Shown: positions 25,576 to 34,523, numbered from the stretch's first letter. The stretch is 64,000 nt of DNA from Streptomyces sp. GS7 (GCF_009834125.1 NZ_CP047146.1:3403501-3467500); one strand, 5' to 3'. The notes: a model not told the origin generated them from the sequence alone. Program-made: numbers and translations.

Positions 25576-26595
25576 ATGGAACCGAGGGAGTTGTGGGAGC
25601 GCCACGCGGTACTCGCCCAGGCGTTTTGCAGCAGCGATGACGAGGTCCGCCGGACGCAAGGACTCCTCGACGAGGCCGAGGCGCGCCGCTCGCGGACCCT
25701 GGCCGCCTTCGCGGTGACCGTGGGCAGCGACGAGGTGGTGGCCGACCTGCTCGGACTCGACGCCCGCGAAGTGCGCCTGGCCCGCCGCACGGTCGGCAAG
25801 GACGACGCCCGCGCCGTGGCCAAGAGCCTGCTGGAGGAGTCCGCCCGCGAACGCCGCCCCGCCCCACCGGCCGAAGCTCCACAACCGGAGCCGGTGCTGT
25901 CCGCCGCGACGAGCGCCGCCGCATCCACCCCCAGCTCCGCAGCCGCCACCGCCAGAAGAGTCATGGCGGGTGCCGCAAGCGGCAGCCGCACGGGAACGTT
26001 CGCCGCCGGCCCGCCCACCGCCCCGCCCACCCCCGCCGACTCCGCCTCCTACGTCCCGCCCCGCCCCACCCAGCAGCCGTACGCCGCCGCCATGCACACC
26101 CCCGCCCCGGAACCGTCCTGGTCGCCCGCCCTGGACGCGGTCCTCGTGAACAGCCGGCACAGCGGCGTGGACCTCGGCGCGCTCGCCGCCGAACTCGGCC
26201 TGGACGTCTCCATCCTGGCCGCCCGCGCCCATCAACTCGCCTCCGAGCCACGCCTGCACCACCGCCCGCCCTCGGACCGCATCGGCCGCCACCGCCGGAT
26301 GACCGACGTCCCGCCCGTCCAGCAGCCCGACACCACCTCGCTGCCCCGTCAGGAACATCCGCCACTCCCGCCCTACGAGCCGCAGACCCCCTGGATGCCG
26401 CAGCAGCACACCGCCCCCTGGACACCGCACGATCCGCATGCCGCGTGGACACCCCAGCCGGCGCCGGTGCCCTCGCCCCCCACCTGGGATCCCAGCGCCG
26501 TCACTGTCACCCAGCACGACTGGGACGGCATCCTCAGCCAGTGGGAGGCCGCCAGCACGCCGTATCCCTCGACCCCCGGCCAGCCCGGCCCCTGA
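25576..26595 (+). CDS. Protein of unknown function, helical N-terminus and Pro-rich linkers
   Basis: A 339-aa protein not assigned to a family. Residues 1-90 are helical and include DEVVADLLGLDAREVRLARR, which looks like a small helix-turn-helix. Residues about 90-180 are an Ala/Pro linker. A second small helical unit at about 195-225 reads RHSGVDLGALAAELGLDVSI, again HTH-like. The C-terminal 110 residues are Pro/Gln/Trp-rich (TPWMPQQHTAPWTPHDPH). The two HTH-like units suggest DNA or protein binding; this is inference. The upstream sequence is AT-rich and shared with the divergent gene at 25400. Confidence 0.65.
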   Translation: MEPRELWERHAVLAQAFCSSDDEVRRTQGLLDEAEARRSRTLAAFAVTVGSDEVVADLLGLDAREVRLARRTVGKDDARAVAKSLLEESARERRPAPPAEAPQPEPVLSAATSAAASTPSSAAATARRVMAGAASGSRTGTFAAGPPTAPPTPADSASYVPPRPTQQPYAAAMHTPAPEPSWSPALDAVLVNSRHSGVDLGALAAELGLDVSILAARAHQLASEPRLHHRPPSDRIGRHRRMTDVPPVQQPDTTSLPRQEHPPLPPYEPQTPWMPQQHTAPWTPHDPHAAWTPQPAPVPSPPTWDPSAVTVTQHDWDGILSQWEAASTPYPSTPGQPGP

Positions 26596-26653
26596 CGGCG
26601 GTGGGGGCGCGGTGCCCCGTCGCACCGCCGTCGACCCGCGTCCGCCCATCGCC

Positions 26654-26659
26654 TAGAGT
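26654..26659 (+). promoter_or_regulatory. Possible -10 element of folD
   Basis: TAGAGT sits just before the riboswitch aptamer, at the right place for transcription to begin at about 26666. No good -35 was seen. Confidence 0.35.
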
Positions 26660-26661
26660 GG

Positions 26662-26745
26662 TCCCGAGCCGTGACTGGCGCTTGGGTGGAGTACCACCGG
26701 GGAGCGGCTCGGCCTCCGTGGTCCCTGCCGTGCGCCTGGGCGATT
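26662..26745 (+). ncRNA. ZTP (pfl) riboswitch upstream of folD
   Basis: The leader contains the conserved pfl-motif blocks in order: CCGTGACTGGCG, then a short stem TGGAGTACCA leading into CCACCGGGGAGC, and after a variable linker CCGTGCGCCTGGGCG, which supplies the pseudoknot. ZTP riboswitches sense the purine intermediate ZMP/ZTP, which builds up when 10-formyl-tetrahydrofolate is short, and they switch on one-carbon genes. Position directly before folD fits. Identification is by eye from the consensus. Confidence 0.88.
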
Positions 26746-26769
26746 CCCCGCGACGCTCAGGAGCAGCCC

Positions 26770-27642
26770 ATGCCGCAGACCACCGCACCCACCGCTCGCC
26801 TGATGGACGGCAGCGCACTCGCCCGCCGGATGGTCGAGCAGGCCGCCGAGCGCGCCGCGGCCCTCACCCGGCAGACCGGCCAGGCCCCGTGTCTGGCCAC
26901 CGTGCTGGTCGGTGAGGATCCGGCCTCCGTGACCTATGTGCGGATGAAGCGCGCCCGCTGCGAGAAGGCCGGCATCCGCTCCCGGCACATCGCGCTGCCG
27001 GCCGCCACCACGACGGCCCAGCTGGTCGACACGATCGGCGAGCTGTCGGACGACCCCGGCGTCCACGGGATCCTGCTCCAGCACCCGGCAGGTCCGCACA
27101 TCGACGAGCGCGCCGCCTTCGAGGCGATCGCCCCCGCCAAGGACGTCGACGGCGTGACCTTCCACTCCTTCGCCGGGATGAGCTTCGGCCTGGACGGCTT
27201 CGCGTCCTGCACACCCGGCGGCATCATGCGGCTCCTGGACCACTACGACGTCGACCTGACCGGCAAGCACGCCGTCGTCGTCGGCCGCAGCGCGATCCTC
27301 GGCAAGCCCGTGGGAATGCTGCTGCTCGGCCGCGACGCCACCGTCACCTACTGCCACTCCCGCACCACCGACCTCGCCGCCGTCACGCGGGAGGCCGATG
27401 TCCTGATCGCCGCGGTGGGCCGCCCCCGCTTCCTCCACGGGGACCACATCAAGCCCGGCGCGGTCGTCATCGACGCCGGCTACAACCCCGGCAACGTCGG
27501 CGATGTCGACTTCGACTCGGCGGTCACCCGCGCGAGCCTGCTCACGCCGGTCCCCGGCGGCGTCGGCCCGATGACCATCGCCACCCTCCTCACCCAGACC
27601 GTCGACGCGGCGGCCAGGCAACTGGGGGCGACGGCCCTCTGA
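26770..27642 (+). CDS. folD: Bifunctional methylenetetrahydrofolate dehydrogenase / methenyl-THF cyclohydrolase
   Basis: Makes 10-formyl-THF from 5,10-methylene-THF through NADP-linked oxidation and hydrolysis. The 290-aa length is normal. The catalytic Tyr and Lys are in YVRMKRARC, cofactor-domain motifs are VVGRSAILGKPVGMLL, and the C-terminal signature is TPVPGGVGPMTIATLL. The usual LPLP-HID loop reads LLQHPAGPHID, a known variant form. The ATG at 26770 starts 25 bases after the riboswitch. Control by ZTP makes this a folate-stress-induced copy. Confidence 0.92.
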   Translation: MPQTTAPTARLMDGSALARRMVEQAAERAAALTRQTGQAPCLATVLVGEDPASVTYVRMKRARCEKAGIRSRHIALPAATTTAQLVDTIGELSDDPGVHGILLQHPAGPHIDERAAFEAIAPAKDVDGVTFHSFAGMSFGLDGFASCTPGGIMRLLDHYDVDLTGKHAVVVGRSAILGKPVGMLLLGRDATVTYCHSRTTDLAAVTREADVLIAAVGRPRFLHGDHIKPGAVVIDAGYNPGNVGDVDFDSAVTRASLLTPVPGGVGPMTIATLLTQTVDAAARQLGATAL

Positions 27643-27760
27643 CAAGGGCTGACCAGGAGCGGGAGACGGGACTCGCGGCGGCGACGCCCCGGCGCCGTGG
27701 GTTCCGGGCCCGCGGCGGGGATACCGGCCGCTCGGGGCGCAACCTTCCGTCAGGACACCT

Positions 27761-28225
27761 TCAGGACACCTTGACCGTCACCCGCCAGGTGACGACCACG
27801 TGCGGGCAGACGTGCCCGTGACCGGCGCGGCAGGTGCGCCGCGCGCTGAGCCCGGCCGTTCCGCGGTGGCCGGCGCGGAAACGGCCGCCGGCGTCGCCGG
27901 TCGGTGTCGTGCCCCCGTCGGTCTGCCGCAGGACCGCGGAGTCGCCGGACCTCGGGGCGCTCCAGAAGAACGTGACGCCATGAGTGCGGCGGCCGTTGAG
28001 CCGGACGGTGACCGTCTCTCCGGGGTGCACGGTGACGGTGTGCCCGTTGTCGGCGCCGGTCAGCACTCTGCCCCTGCCGATGGGGACGGGGGCCAGGTGC
28101 GGTGGCCGTGCGGTGGTGGAGCCGGTGGCCGCGGGAGCCGCGGCGGCTCCCGTAGCCAGCACCGGTCCCGCGCCGAGCGCCAGTCCCGCGACGCAGGTGG
28201 CGGCCAGATATCGCACGGTCTTCAT
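27761..28225 (-). CDS. Secreted beta-rich protein, possibly chagasin-like
   Basis: A 154-aa exported protein. The signal peptide MKTVRYLAATCVAGLALGAG is followed by Ala-rich cleavage-site sequence. The mature part, GHTVTVHPGETVTVRL, then a WSAP segment, a glycine turn GGRFRAGHRGTAGLSARR and the end VVVTWRVTVKVS, follows the layout of small beta-sandwich proteins such as I42 chagasin-type inhibitors. That similarity is weak. Two Cys (RRTC...VCPH) could form a disulfide. It is flanked by a convergent folD and has no operon partner. Confidence 0.65.
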   Translation of the reverse strand: MKTVRYLAATCVAGLALGAGPVLATGAAAAPAATGSTTARPPHLAPVPIGRGRVLTGADNGHTVTVHPGETVTVRLNGRRTHGVTFFWSAPRSGDSAVLRQTDGGTTPTGDAGGRFRAGHRGTAGLSARRTCRAGHGHVCPHVVVTWRVTVKVS

Positions 28226-28515
28226 AGCTCTCCCAATGTCCCTGCAGTGCCTGCCACTTGAGCGGGGTCATGCTCCCATCGCGGGGCGAACCTTCGGTAT
28301 CAGTGAAAAGAGTGAAAAGAGAGGGAATCGGGAGGCCTCGGCCGGATCCGGCAACGGGGCACCGAAGCCACGACCCGGACGACGAGGGCATGTTGTGGCA
28401 ACTGGGGTCCGTGGCACCTCCCTGCGCGGGCTGAGCGCGCAGGTCATGGGCGAGGTGGATACGATGCGCTGCCGCAGCCGGCCCAAGTCGAAGTCTCCCG
28501 GGGGTTTGTTTTCAC

Positions 28516-29919
28516 GTGTTCGGAATCGTCAGGCCCTGTGCCCACCGCCTGTCCCAGGGGCTCAAGGCGGAGTGGATGGCCCATCTGTGCGGCCTCTGCC
28601 TCGCGCTGCGCGGCGATCACGGGCAGTTCGCCCGCATCGTCACGAACTACGACGGATTGATCGTCTCGGTGCTGACGGATGCTCAGTCCGGCCCGGCGGA
28701 CCTCCGGCGCCGTACCGCCGGGCCCTGCCCGCTGCGGGGTATGCGGACCGCGTCGGTGGCGAAGGGGGAGGGTGCGCGGCTGGCGGCGTCGGTCTCCCTC
28801 GTCCTCGCCTCGGCGAAGATACGCGACCACGTCGCCGACGGGAACGGAGTGCTGCGCCGTCGCCCGATGGCCGCCGCGGCGCGCCGGGTCGCCGCCGGAT
28901 GGGACCGGGCCGGGGCACGCACCGGTGCCACCCTCGGCTTCGACACCGCCGTGCTCGTGGACGCGGTCGACCGGCAGGTGGGCATCGAGGAACTGGCCGG
29001 GCCGGGCACGCCGCTGACGGTCGTCACCGAGCCCACCGAGACGGCGACCGCCGCGGCCTTCGCGCACACCGCGGTGCTGGCGGGCCGACCGGGCAACGCC
29101 GCGCCGTTGGCCGAAGCGGGGCGGCTCTTCGGGCGGCTGGCACACCTCCTCGACGCCGTGGAAGACCGGACGTCCGACGCCGCAGAGGGCGCCTGGAACC
29201 CGATCACCGCCACCGGCGCCGACCTCGCGGAGGCCCGCCGACTGTGCGACGACGCGCTGCACGGCATCCGACTGGCCCTGCGCGACGTGGAGTTCACCGA
29301 CTCGAAGCTGGTGCACGTCCTGCTGGTGCACGAGCTGCGCCGGTCGGTGGACCGCGCCTTCGGTACGGCCGGCTGCTCCCACCAGGGGTACGGGGCACCG
29401 AGCCCGTACGACGGCCCGGGCGGCAACCCGAACCCGTACGGGAACCCGAACCCGTACGGGAACCCCGGGAATCCCTACGAGAACCCGTACGGCAACGGGA
29501 ACGGATACGGCCAGCCGCCCCAGTACGGCCAGCCGCCGGCCGGTGGCCCGTACGACGGCCGGCAGAACCCGTACAACGGCCAAGGCCCCGTGCCGCCCGG
29601 TGGGCAGGGCGGCGGCTACGGCGGCGGACCGGGCGGCGGGGGCGGCGGGATGCCGCACATTCCGCAGGAGCCGAAGAAGCCCCGCGGCTTCTGGGAGGGC
29701 TGTGCGCTCGCCATCGGGCTCTGCTGCACCTGCAAGGTGTGCTGCTCCTCGGAGTTCGAGGGCCCGTGGTCGCGGAAGACGCGCGAGGGGTGCTGCCAAG
29801 CCTGTGACTGCTGTGACACCTGTTGCAGCACCAGTAATTGCAACAGTTGCAGCTGCTGCTGTGAATGCGCCAACGGCGGATGCGATTGCTGCGACTGCTG
29901 CAGCTGCTGCGACTGCTGA
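28516..29919 (+). CDS. DUF5685-type protein with glycine/proline repeats and Cys-rich tail
   Basis: A 467-aa protein in three parts. Residues 1-290 are a conserved helical DUF5685-like domain starting MFGIVRPCAHRLSQGLKAEW and HLCGLCLALRGDHG, with paired Cys that could bind metal. Residues about 290-385 are Asn/Pro/Tyr/Gly repeats (NPNPYGNPNPYGNPGNPY). The last 73 residues carry 27 Cys in CC, CxC and CxxC patterns, introduced by a short hydrophobic GCALAIGLCC. The start is GTG at 28516. No function is established. The tail could bind zinc, copper or a cluster, or be lipidated; all inference. The stretch before it (28226-28515) has no gene. Confidence 0.75.
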   Translation: MFGIVRPCAHRLSQGLKAEWMAHLCGLCLALRGDHGQFARIVTNYDGLIVSVLTDAQSGPADLRRRTAGPCPLRGMRTASVAKGEGARLAASVSLVLASAKIRDHVADGNGVLRRRPMAAAARRVAAGWDRAGARTGATLGFDTAVLVDAVDRQVGIEELAGPGTPLTVVTEPTETATAAAFAHTAVLAGRPGNAAPLAEAGRLFGRLAHLLDAVEDRTSDAAEGAWNPITATGADLAEARRLCDDALHGIRLALRDVEFTDSKLVHVLLVHELRRSVDRAFGTAGCSHQGYGAPSPYDGPGGNPNPYGNPNPYGNPGNPYENPYGNGNGYGQPPQYGQPPAGGPYDGRQNPYNGQGPVPPGGQGGGYGGGPGGGGGGMPHIPQEPKKPRGFWEGCALAIGLCCTCKVCCSSEFEGPWSRKTREGCCQACDCCDTCCSTSNCNSCSCCCECANGGCDCCDCCSCCDC

Positions 29920-29952
29920 CCGGCGGCCGGTCGGCCCCACGGCGCTCCGGCG

Positions 29953-31227
29953 CTACCGCACGTCCCAGGTGACGGGGAGCCGCTGGACGCCGTGGAGGGT
30001 GATGTCGGTGCGCAGCGGAACCTCCTCGGGTGGGACGGCGAGCCGCAGTGTCGGGAACCGGGTGAAGAGGGCCGGGAAGGCGACGCGCATCTCCACGCGG
30101 GCCAGTTGCTGCCCCAGGCACTGGTGGATGCCGTGGCCGAAGGCCAGATGGCCGGTGGCTTTGCGGTGCAGGTCGAGGGTGTCCGGGTCGGGGAAGCGGC
30201 GCGGGTCGCGGTTGGCCGCCTGGATCGCGAGGGTGACCGACTCTCCGGCCCTGATCAACTGGCCGTCCACCTCGACGTCTTCGAGCGCTGCCCGCAGGCC
30301 GGTGTGGGCGATGGTGAGGTAGCGCATCAGCTCCTCGACCGCCTGGTCGGCCAGGCCCGGATCGGCGCGCAGGGCCGCGGCCTGCTCCGGGTTGGTCAGC
30401 AGCGCGAAGGTGCCGAGCCCGATCATGTTCGAGGTGGTGTCGAGACCGGCGCCGAGGAGGAAGCTGCCGACACCGGACAGCTCGTCGTCGGTGAGGTCGG
30501 TGGTGGTCAGATCGCTGAGCAGGTCGTCGGTGGGCTCGGCGCGCTTCGCCACGACCAGCCCGCGGACGAACTCCTGAAGTGCGGCCAGCGCCGCGTACTG
30601 GTCGTCCACGGACCCGTCCGTGGCGGTCGCCGCCCTCGCGTGGTGCTGGAAGGAATCGCGGTCGGCGTAGGGCACGCCGAGCAGTTCGCAGATCATCAGT
30701 GCCGGGACGGGATGCGCATACGCCTCCACGAGGTCCACCGAGTCCGCCGTCGCGCGGCGGCGCTCCATGGCGTCCAGATGCTCGGCGGTGATCTCCTCTA
30801 CGCGGGTGGTGAGTTCGCGCATCCGCCGGACCGTGAACTTGCCCATGAGCAGCCGCCGGTAGCGGGTGTGCTCGGGAGCGTCGATCCCGGTGAGGTCGCC
30901 GACCGGCGCCGGGGGCAGGGTGACGCCCTCCGCTCCCGGGAAGGGGAGGTGCATCAGCTCGTAGCGCGAACTGAAGCGGGTGTCCGCGGCTATCGCTCGG
31001 GCGACGGAGTGGCCGGTGGCCAGCCAGCCCAGGTGCCCGTCCGGGTAGCGCATGCGGCGGAGCGGCTGCTCCTCGCGCAGGTGAGCCAGCTCGGCGGGCG
31101 GATCGAAGGGGCATCCGGTGGGGCGGGTCACCGGCATCTCGGAAAGGGGGGCCGGGTCGGAATGCCGTTCCGAGGCGGTCGCCGGGGCTGCCTGGGGGCT
31201 CGTCTCGGGCGTGGGTTCGTGGTCCAT
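29953..31227 (-). CDS. Cytochrome P450
   Basis: P450 of 424 aa. The I-helix is [14 protein letters not shown], the ExxR region begins [15 protein letters not shown], and the haem loop is [18 protein letters not shown] with Cys at about 370. The ATG at 31227 has GGAGGA upstream; longer open frame lies before it but lacks a start signal. No ferredoxin is adjacent, so redox partners must come from elsewhere. The 29920-29952 gap separates it from the convergent DUF5685 gene. The substrate is unknown. Confidence 0.92.
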   Translation of the reverse strand: MDHEPTPETSPQAAPATASERHSDPAPLSEMPVTRPTGCPFDPPAELAHLREEQPLRRMRYPDGHLGWLATGHSVARAIAADTRFSSRYELMHLPFPGAEGVTLPPAPVGDLTGIDAPEHTRYRRLLMGKFTVRRMRELTTRVEEITAEHLDAMERRRATADSVDLVEAYAHPVPALMICELLGVPYADRDSFQHHARAATATDGSVDDQYAALAALQEFVRGLVVAKRAEPTDDLLSDLTTTDLTDDELSGVGSFLLGAGLDTTSNMIGLGTFALLTNPEQAAALRADPGLADQAVEELMRYLTIAHTGLRAALEDVEVDGQLIRAGESVTLAIQAANRDPRRFPDPDTLDLHRKATGHLAFGHGIHQCLGQQLARVEMRVAFPALFTRFPTLRLAVPPEEVPLRTDITLHGVQRLPVTWDVR

Positions 31228-31507
31228 GGTGTCCTCCGGTGCGGAGTGCGGGTGTGCAGGGATGCCGGCGTGCGGGATGCACGCGGGCAGGGGGCGGCGA
31301 CCTGCGGCGAGCCGGGTGGTGCCGCGGCGGGGCCAAGTGGCCGCCTTCGGGGCGCCGTTCAGCGCTCCGCCGTGCGGTGGAGGGCCGTCAGCGCCCGGAC
31401 GTGGCCGACCCGGACGTGGCCGACCACGGCGCGGCTGACCAGGGTCCGGATGACGCAGTTCGTGCCGGAGAACGGCGACGTACATGGCGTGAGGTCCATG
31501 ACGCCAT

Positions 31508-31530
31508 AATGGCACACGCTTGGCGCCATT
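31508..31530. promoter_or_regulatory. Inverted repeat AATGGC-N11-GCCATT
   Basis: Exact 6-base arms at 31508-31513 and 31525-31530 in an AT-richer pocket about 280 bases upstream of the P450. Possible operator; the binder is unknown. Confidence 0.35.
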
Positions 31531-31622
31531 GTTAGTGCCGTGGTGGTGTTATATGGCCCCGCGTATGGCGCTGATGGCTCGTCATGACAGGTGGAGCGCC
31601 GGTGAACTGCGGATTCTTCAGC

Positions 31623-31732
31623 TGCCCCGCTCTTTCACGTGCCCCGCTCTTTCACGTGCCCCGCTCCCTCACGTGCCCCGCTCCCTCACGTGCCCCGCTC
31701 CCTCACGTGCCCCGCTTCCTTGAGTGCCCCGC
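31623..31732. repeat. 17-bp tandem repeat array, about 6.5 copies
   Basis: The unit TGCCCCGCTCYYTCACG begins at 31623, 31640, 31657, 31674, 31691, 31708 and, partially, 31725. The first two copies have TT, the next three CC, and the sixth is degenerate. Each joint makes the palindrome CACGTG. There are no spacers, so it is not a CRISPR. It lies between the P450 and cupin genes, outside any gene. Confidence 0.9.
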
Positions 31733-31809
31733 ACCGGCCTCCGGTTGACGGGGCGCGACCGGGCCCACGGTGCCGGTCGCATTCCGCCCAGGCGGGCGCC
31801 CATCGGCTC

Positions 31810-31835
31810 GCCCGACGGGCCACCGCCCGTCGGGC
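31810..31835 (-). terminator. Perfect 11-bp hairpin after the cupin gene
   Basis: GCCCGACGGGC and GCCCGTCGGGC pair exactly around CACC, six bases past the cupin stop codon. Confidence 0.8.
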
Positions 31836-31840
31836 ACCGT

Positions 31841-32266
31841 TCAGCCTTCGGGGTAGAAGACGAACAGCGTGCAGCCGGTCGTCGTCTGCGGGACGTGCCA
31901 GGAACCCGCGGGCGCGTGGATGAACGACCCGGCCGGGTAGTCCCGTTCGCCGTCGTGGAAGACCCCCGAGACCACGTAGACCTCCTCGGGTCCGGGTTCG
32001 TGGACGTCGATGCCCTCCCAGCAGGAGTGCGGGTCCATCTCCAGTACCTGGGCCTTCGCGCCGTCGTCCCCGGTCCACAGCGGACGGACGCGGATGCCGG
32101 GGAAGATCTCCCGTACCGGGGCGTCCCGTACGGCGGACCAGACGTAGCCGGGCACCTGCTCCCGTGTCCGCGCCGCCGTCCGTCCGGCCGTCCCTTCCGC
32201 CGCCGGCCGCTGTGCGGGGTGCGGTGTCTGCTGCTGCGTCTGCTGGCTCGTCTGCTGGTTCGTCAT
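31841..32266 (-). CDS. Cupin-domain protein
   Basis: A 141-aa cytosolic protein. The first 35 residues are Gln/Thr-rich. The cupin fold follows with metal-site motifs DVHEPGPEEVYVVSGVFHDG and YPAGSFIHAPAGSWHVPQ, and the end TGCTLFVFYPEG. It resembles ChrR-like cupins and quercetin-dioxygenase-like sensor proteins. It is divergent from a GlxA-type AraC regulator across 71 bases, which probably controls it. Catalysis has not been shown for most such proteins. Confidence 0.82.
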   Translation of the reverse strand: MTNQQTSQQTQQQTPHPAQRPAAEGTAGRTAARTREQVPGYVWSAVRDAPVREIFPGIRVRPLWTGDDGAKAQVLEMDPHSCWEGIDVHEPGPEEVYVVSGVFHDGERDYPAGSFIHAPAGSWHVPQTTTGCTLFVFYPEG

Positions 32267-32337
32267 GAGGACCAGCCTGGTCTGCCGCCGCCGACCCGCC
32301 GAGTGTCAGAAAAGACATCCTGAGGTATTTTCCTGCC

Positions 32338-33285
32338 ATGCATCATGTGGTCGCGCTCGTCCATCCACCGCAGTCGACCTTCGAACTCGGCTGCGCGGCC
32401 GAGGTGTTCGGGATCTCCCGGCGGGGAATCCCGGCCCGGTACGCCTTCGGGGTGTGCACGGAACACCCCGGTCCGGTGCCGACCCTCGCCGGGTACGACA
32501 TGCTCGTGACCGACGGGCTGGAGGCACTCGACCGCGCGGACACCGTCGTCGTCCCCGGGTGGCTGCCCACGGAGCAGCCGCCCTCGCCCCCGGTCGTCGC
32601 GGCCCTGCGCCGCGCACACGGGCGCGGAGCGCGGGTGGTCAGCATCTGCTCCGGCGCCTTCGCGCTGGGCCACGCCGGGCTGTTGGACGGGCGGCGGGCG
32701 ACCACGCACTGGGCGCGGGCGGGCCAACTCGCCGACCGGTTCCCGGCCGCGCGGGTGGACCCGGACGTGCTGTACGTGGACGACGGTGACGTGGCCACCA
32801 GCGCGGGCTCCGGCGCGGGCATCGACCTCTGCCTGCATCTCGTCCGCGCGGACCACGGCGCCGGGTACGCCGCGCAGGTGGCCCGCAGCATGGTCATGCC
32901 GCCGCACCGGGAGGGCGGGCAGCTCCAGTACTCGGCGCCGCCGCACCCCGCCCAGATCGACGGTACGCTCGCGCCCCTGCTGGAGTGGATCACCGGACGG
33001 CTCGACGAGCCGCTCACCGTCGACGAACTGGCCGCGCACGCAGGGGTGTCGGCCCGTACCCTCGCCCGTCGGTTCGCCGATCAGCTCGGCGCCAGTCCGG
33101 GGCGGTGGCTGCTCGCGCAGCGCATCGCCACCGCCCGCGAACTGCTGGAATCCACCGACCTCCCCCTGGAGGCCGTCGCGCGTCGCGTCGGCCTCTCCTC
33201 GGCCGTCAATCTCCGCAGGCGCTTTCTGCGCGCCGTGGGGACGACGCCGGGTGCCTACCGGCGCGCGTTCCGCGCCGAGCCGTGA
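32338..33285 (+). CDS. GlxA-type AraC-family transcriptional regulator
   Basis: A 315-aa regulator joining a DJ-1/PfpI-like domain (residues 1-190; nucleophile-elbow Cys in VVSICSGAFALGHAGLLDGR) to an AraC DNA-binding domain (about 215-312: LTVDELAAHAGVSARTLARR and LPLEAVARRVGLSSAVNLRR). The start is ATG 71 bases from the divergent cupin gene, the likely target. Homologues respond to small metabolites or formaldehyde-like stress in some bacteria; the ligand here is not known. Confidence 0.9.
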   Translation: MHHVVALVHPPQSTFELGCAAEVFGISRRGIPARYAFGVCTEHPGPVPTLAGYDMLVTDGLEALDRADTVVVPGWLPTEQPPSPPVVAALRRAHGRGARVVSICSGAFALGHAGLLDGRRATTHWARAGQLADRFPAARVDPDVLYVDDGDVATSAGSGAGIDLCLHLVRADHGAGYAAQVARSMVMPPHREGGQLQYSAPPHPAQIDGTLAPLLEWITGRLDEPLTVDELAAHAGVSARTLARRFADQLGASPGRWLLAQRIATARELLESTDLPLEAVARRVGLSSAVNLRRRFLRAVGTTPGAYRRAFRAEP

Positions 33286-33342
33286 CGGCGGCAGCGGGGT
33301 CGGGGCAGGGGGAGGTCGGTCCTCCGTAGGCGAGCCCGGCCG

Positions 33343-34332
33343 TCAACCGGGCAGGTTCGCCAGCCACTTGGTCAGCAGCTGGTCGACCTCGTCGCGGCGC
33401 TCCTGCTGGATCCAGTGCCCGCAGCCTTCGAGGAGGTGCGAGGCGACCAGACCCGGCATGGTGGTGGGGAACGCCGTGATCGCGTCGGCCAGCCAGCCGA
33501 GGGTGGCGTCCTGGCTGCCGCCGATGAACAGGGACGGCTGGGTGAGCGGGGCGCCGGCGAGGTCGGCGAGGTCCTCCCAGTCCCGGTCCATGTTCCGGTA
33601 GCGGTTGAGGGCCCCGCTCATGCCCGTACGCTCGAACTCCCCTGCGTAGACGTCGAGATCGTCGTCGCTGAGCCAGGCGGGGCGCCGGCCGGCGGGGAAG
33701 CGGTCCCGGAGCCTGCCGCCCGGGCTCACGAGGAACGGGGGCGGGGCGTCGGGCGCCGGCATGGTGTCGGCGGAGAGGGCGGCGTAGATGCCGGCCAGCC
33801 AGCCGCGGACGTCCGGTTCGATTTCGGCCTCGGCCCGGCCCGGCTCCTGGAAGTAGCTCACATAGAACTCGTCGTCCCCGCCGATCCGGGCGAAGACCTC
33901 GCTGGGCCGGTGGCCGCCGCGGGGCGTGTAGGGCACGCTGAGCAGCCCGACCGCGCGGAAGACGTCCGGCCGCAGCAGCGCGGAGTGGGCGGCGATGGGC
34001 GAGCCCCAGTCGTGCCCGACGACCACCGCGGTCCGCTCGCCGAGGGCGTGCACCACGGCGACGTTGTCCTCGACGAGGTTGCGCATACGGTAGGCGTCCA
34101 CGTTCGCGGGCCTGGACGAACGCCCGTAGCCGCGCACGTCGATGGCGACCGCGCGGTACCCGGCGGCGGCCAGCGTCGCCATCTGGTGGCGCCACGAGTA
34201 CCACGACTCCGGGAACCCGTGCACCAGCAGGACGAGCGGTCCGCTGCCCTGCTCCACGAGATGGATCCGGCCCGCGGGGGAGGGGACCAGACGATGGGTG
34301 CGGCCGGCGGCCTGGGTGGCGGACTGGGACAT
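33343..34332 (-). CDS. Alpha/beta hydrolase, epoxide-hydrolase-like
   Basis: A 329-aa hydrolase. The oxyanion motif HGFPESWYSWRHQ, the nucleophile Asp in VVGHDWGSPIAAHSA and the catalytic His in LLEGCGHWIQQERRDEV define the epoxide hydrolase/haloalkane dehalogenase type, where Asp attacks the substrate. Between strands 6 and 7 the expected cap domain is present. The ATG at 34332 has CAGGAGG upstream. The neighbour is a zinc alcohol dehydrogenase on the same strand 190 bases upstream, which could act in the same detoxification route. Confidence 0.87.
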   Translation of the reverse strand: MSQSATQAAGRTHRLVPSPAGRIHLVEQGSGPLVLLVHGFPESWYSWRHQMATLAAAGYRAVAIDVRGYGRSSRPANVDAYRMRNLVEDNVAVVHALGERTAVVVGHDWGSPIAAHSALLRPDVFRAVGLLSVPYTPRGGHRPSEVFARIGGDDEFYVSYFQEPGRAEAEIEPDVRGWLAGIYAALSADTMPAPDAPPPFLVSPGGRLRDRFPAGRRPAWLSDDDLDVYAGEFERTGMSGALNRYRNMDRDWEDLADLAGAPLTQPSLFIGGSQDATLGWLADAITAFPTTMPGLVASHLLEGCGHWIQQERRDEVDQLLTKWLANLPG

Positions 34333-34523
34333 GCATCCTCCTGGGTCGGGACGAGCGTGCACCGGCGGCGGGGCGGCCGGCGGTCGAGCCGCGCCCCGGC
34401 GTCGATATCCGTGCGGTGGTGGGCGGTCGGGGTCGGTCGCGGGCGGTTCGGGGCGGCGGAACGCGCTGCGGCGCAGGACGGTCGGGGTACCCTTCCGTCC
34501 TGCGCCGGACCGGCGCCCGTTCC

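Larger units (their letters stand above)
31228..31840. other. Gene-free region with repeats upstream of the P450
   Basis: About 610 bases without a credible gene. It contains a duplicated GGACGTGGCCGACC (31398-31426 region), a dyad at 31508-31530, a 17-base tandem array at 31623-31732 and the cupin terminator at 31810-31835. Confidence 0.6.

Noticed and set aside
31623..31732. CRISPR array
   Set aside because: The 17-base units are directly joined without unique spacers, and no cas genes are present.
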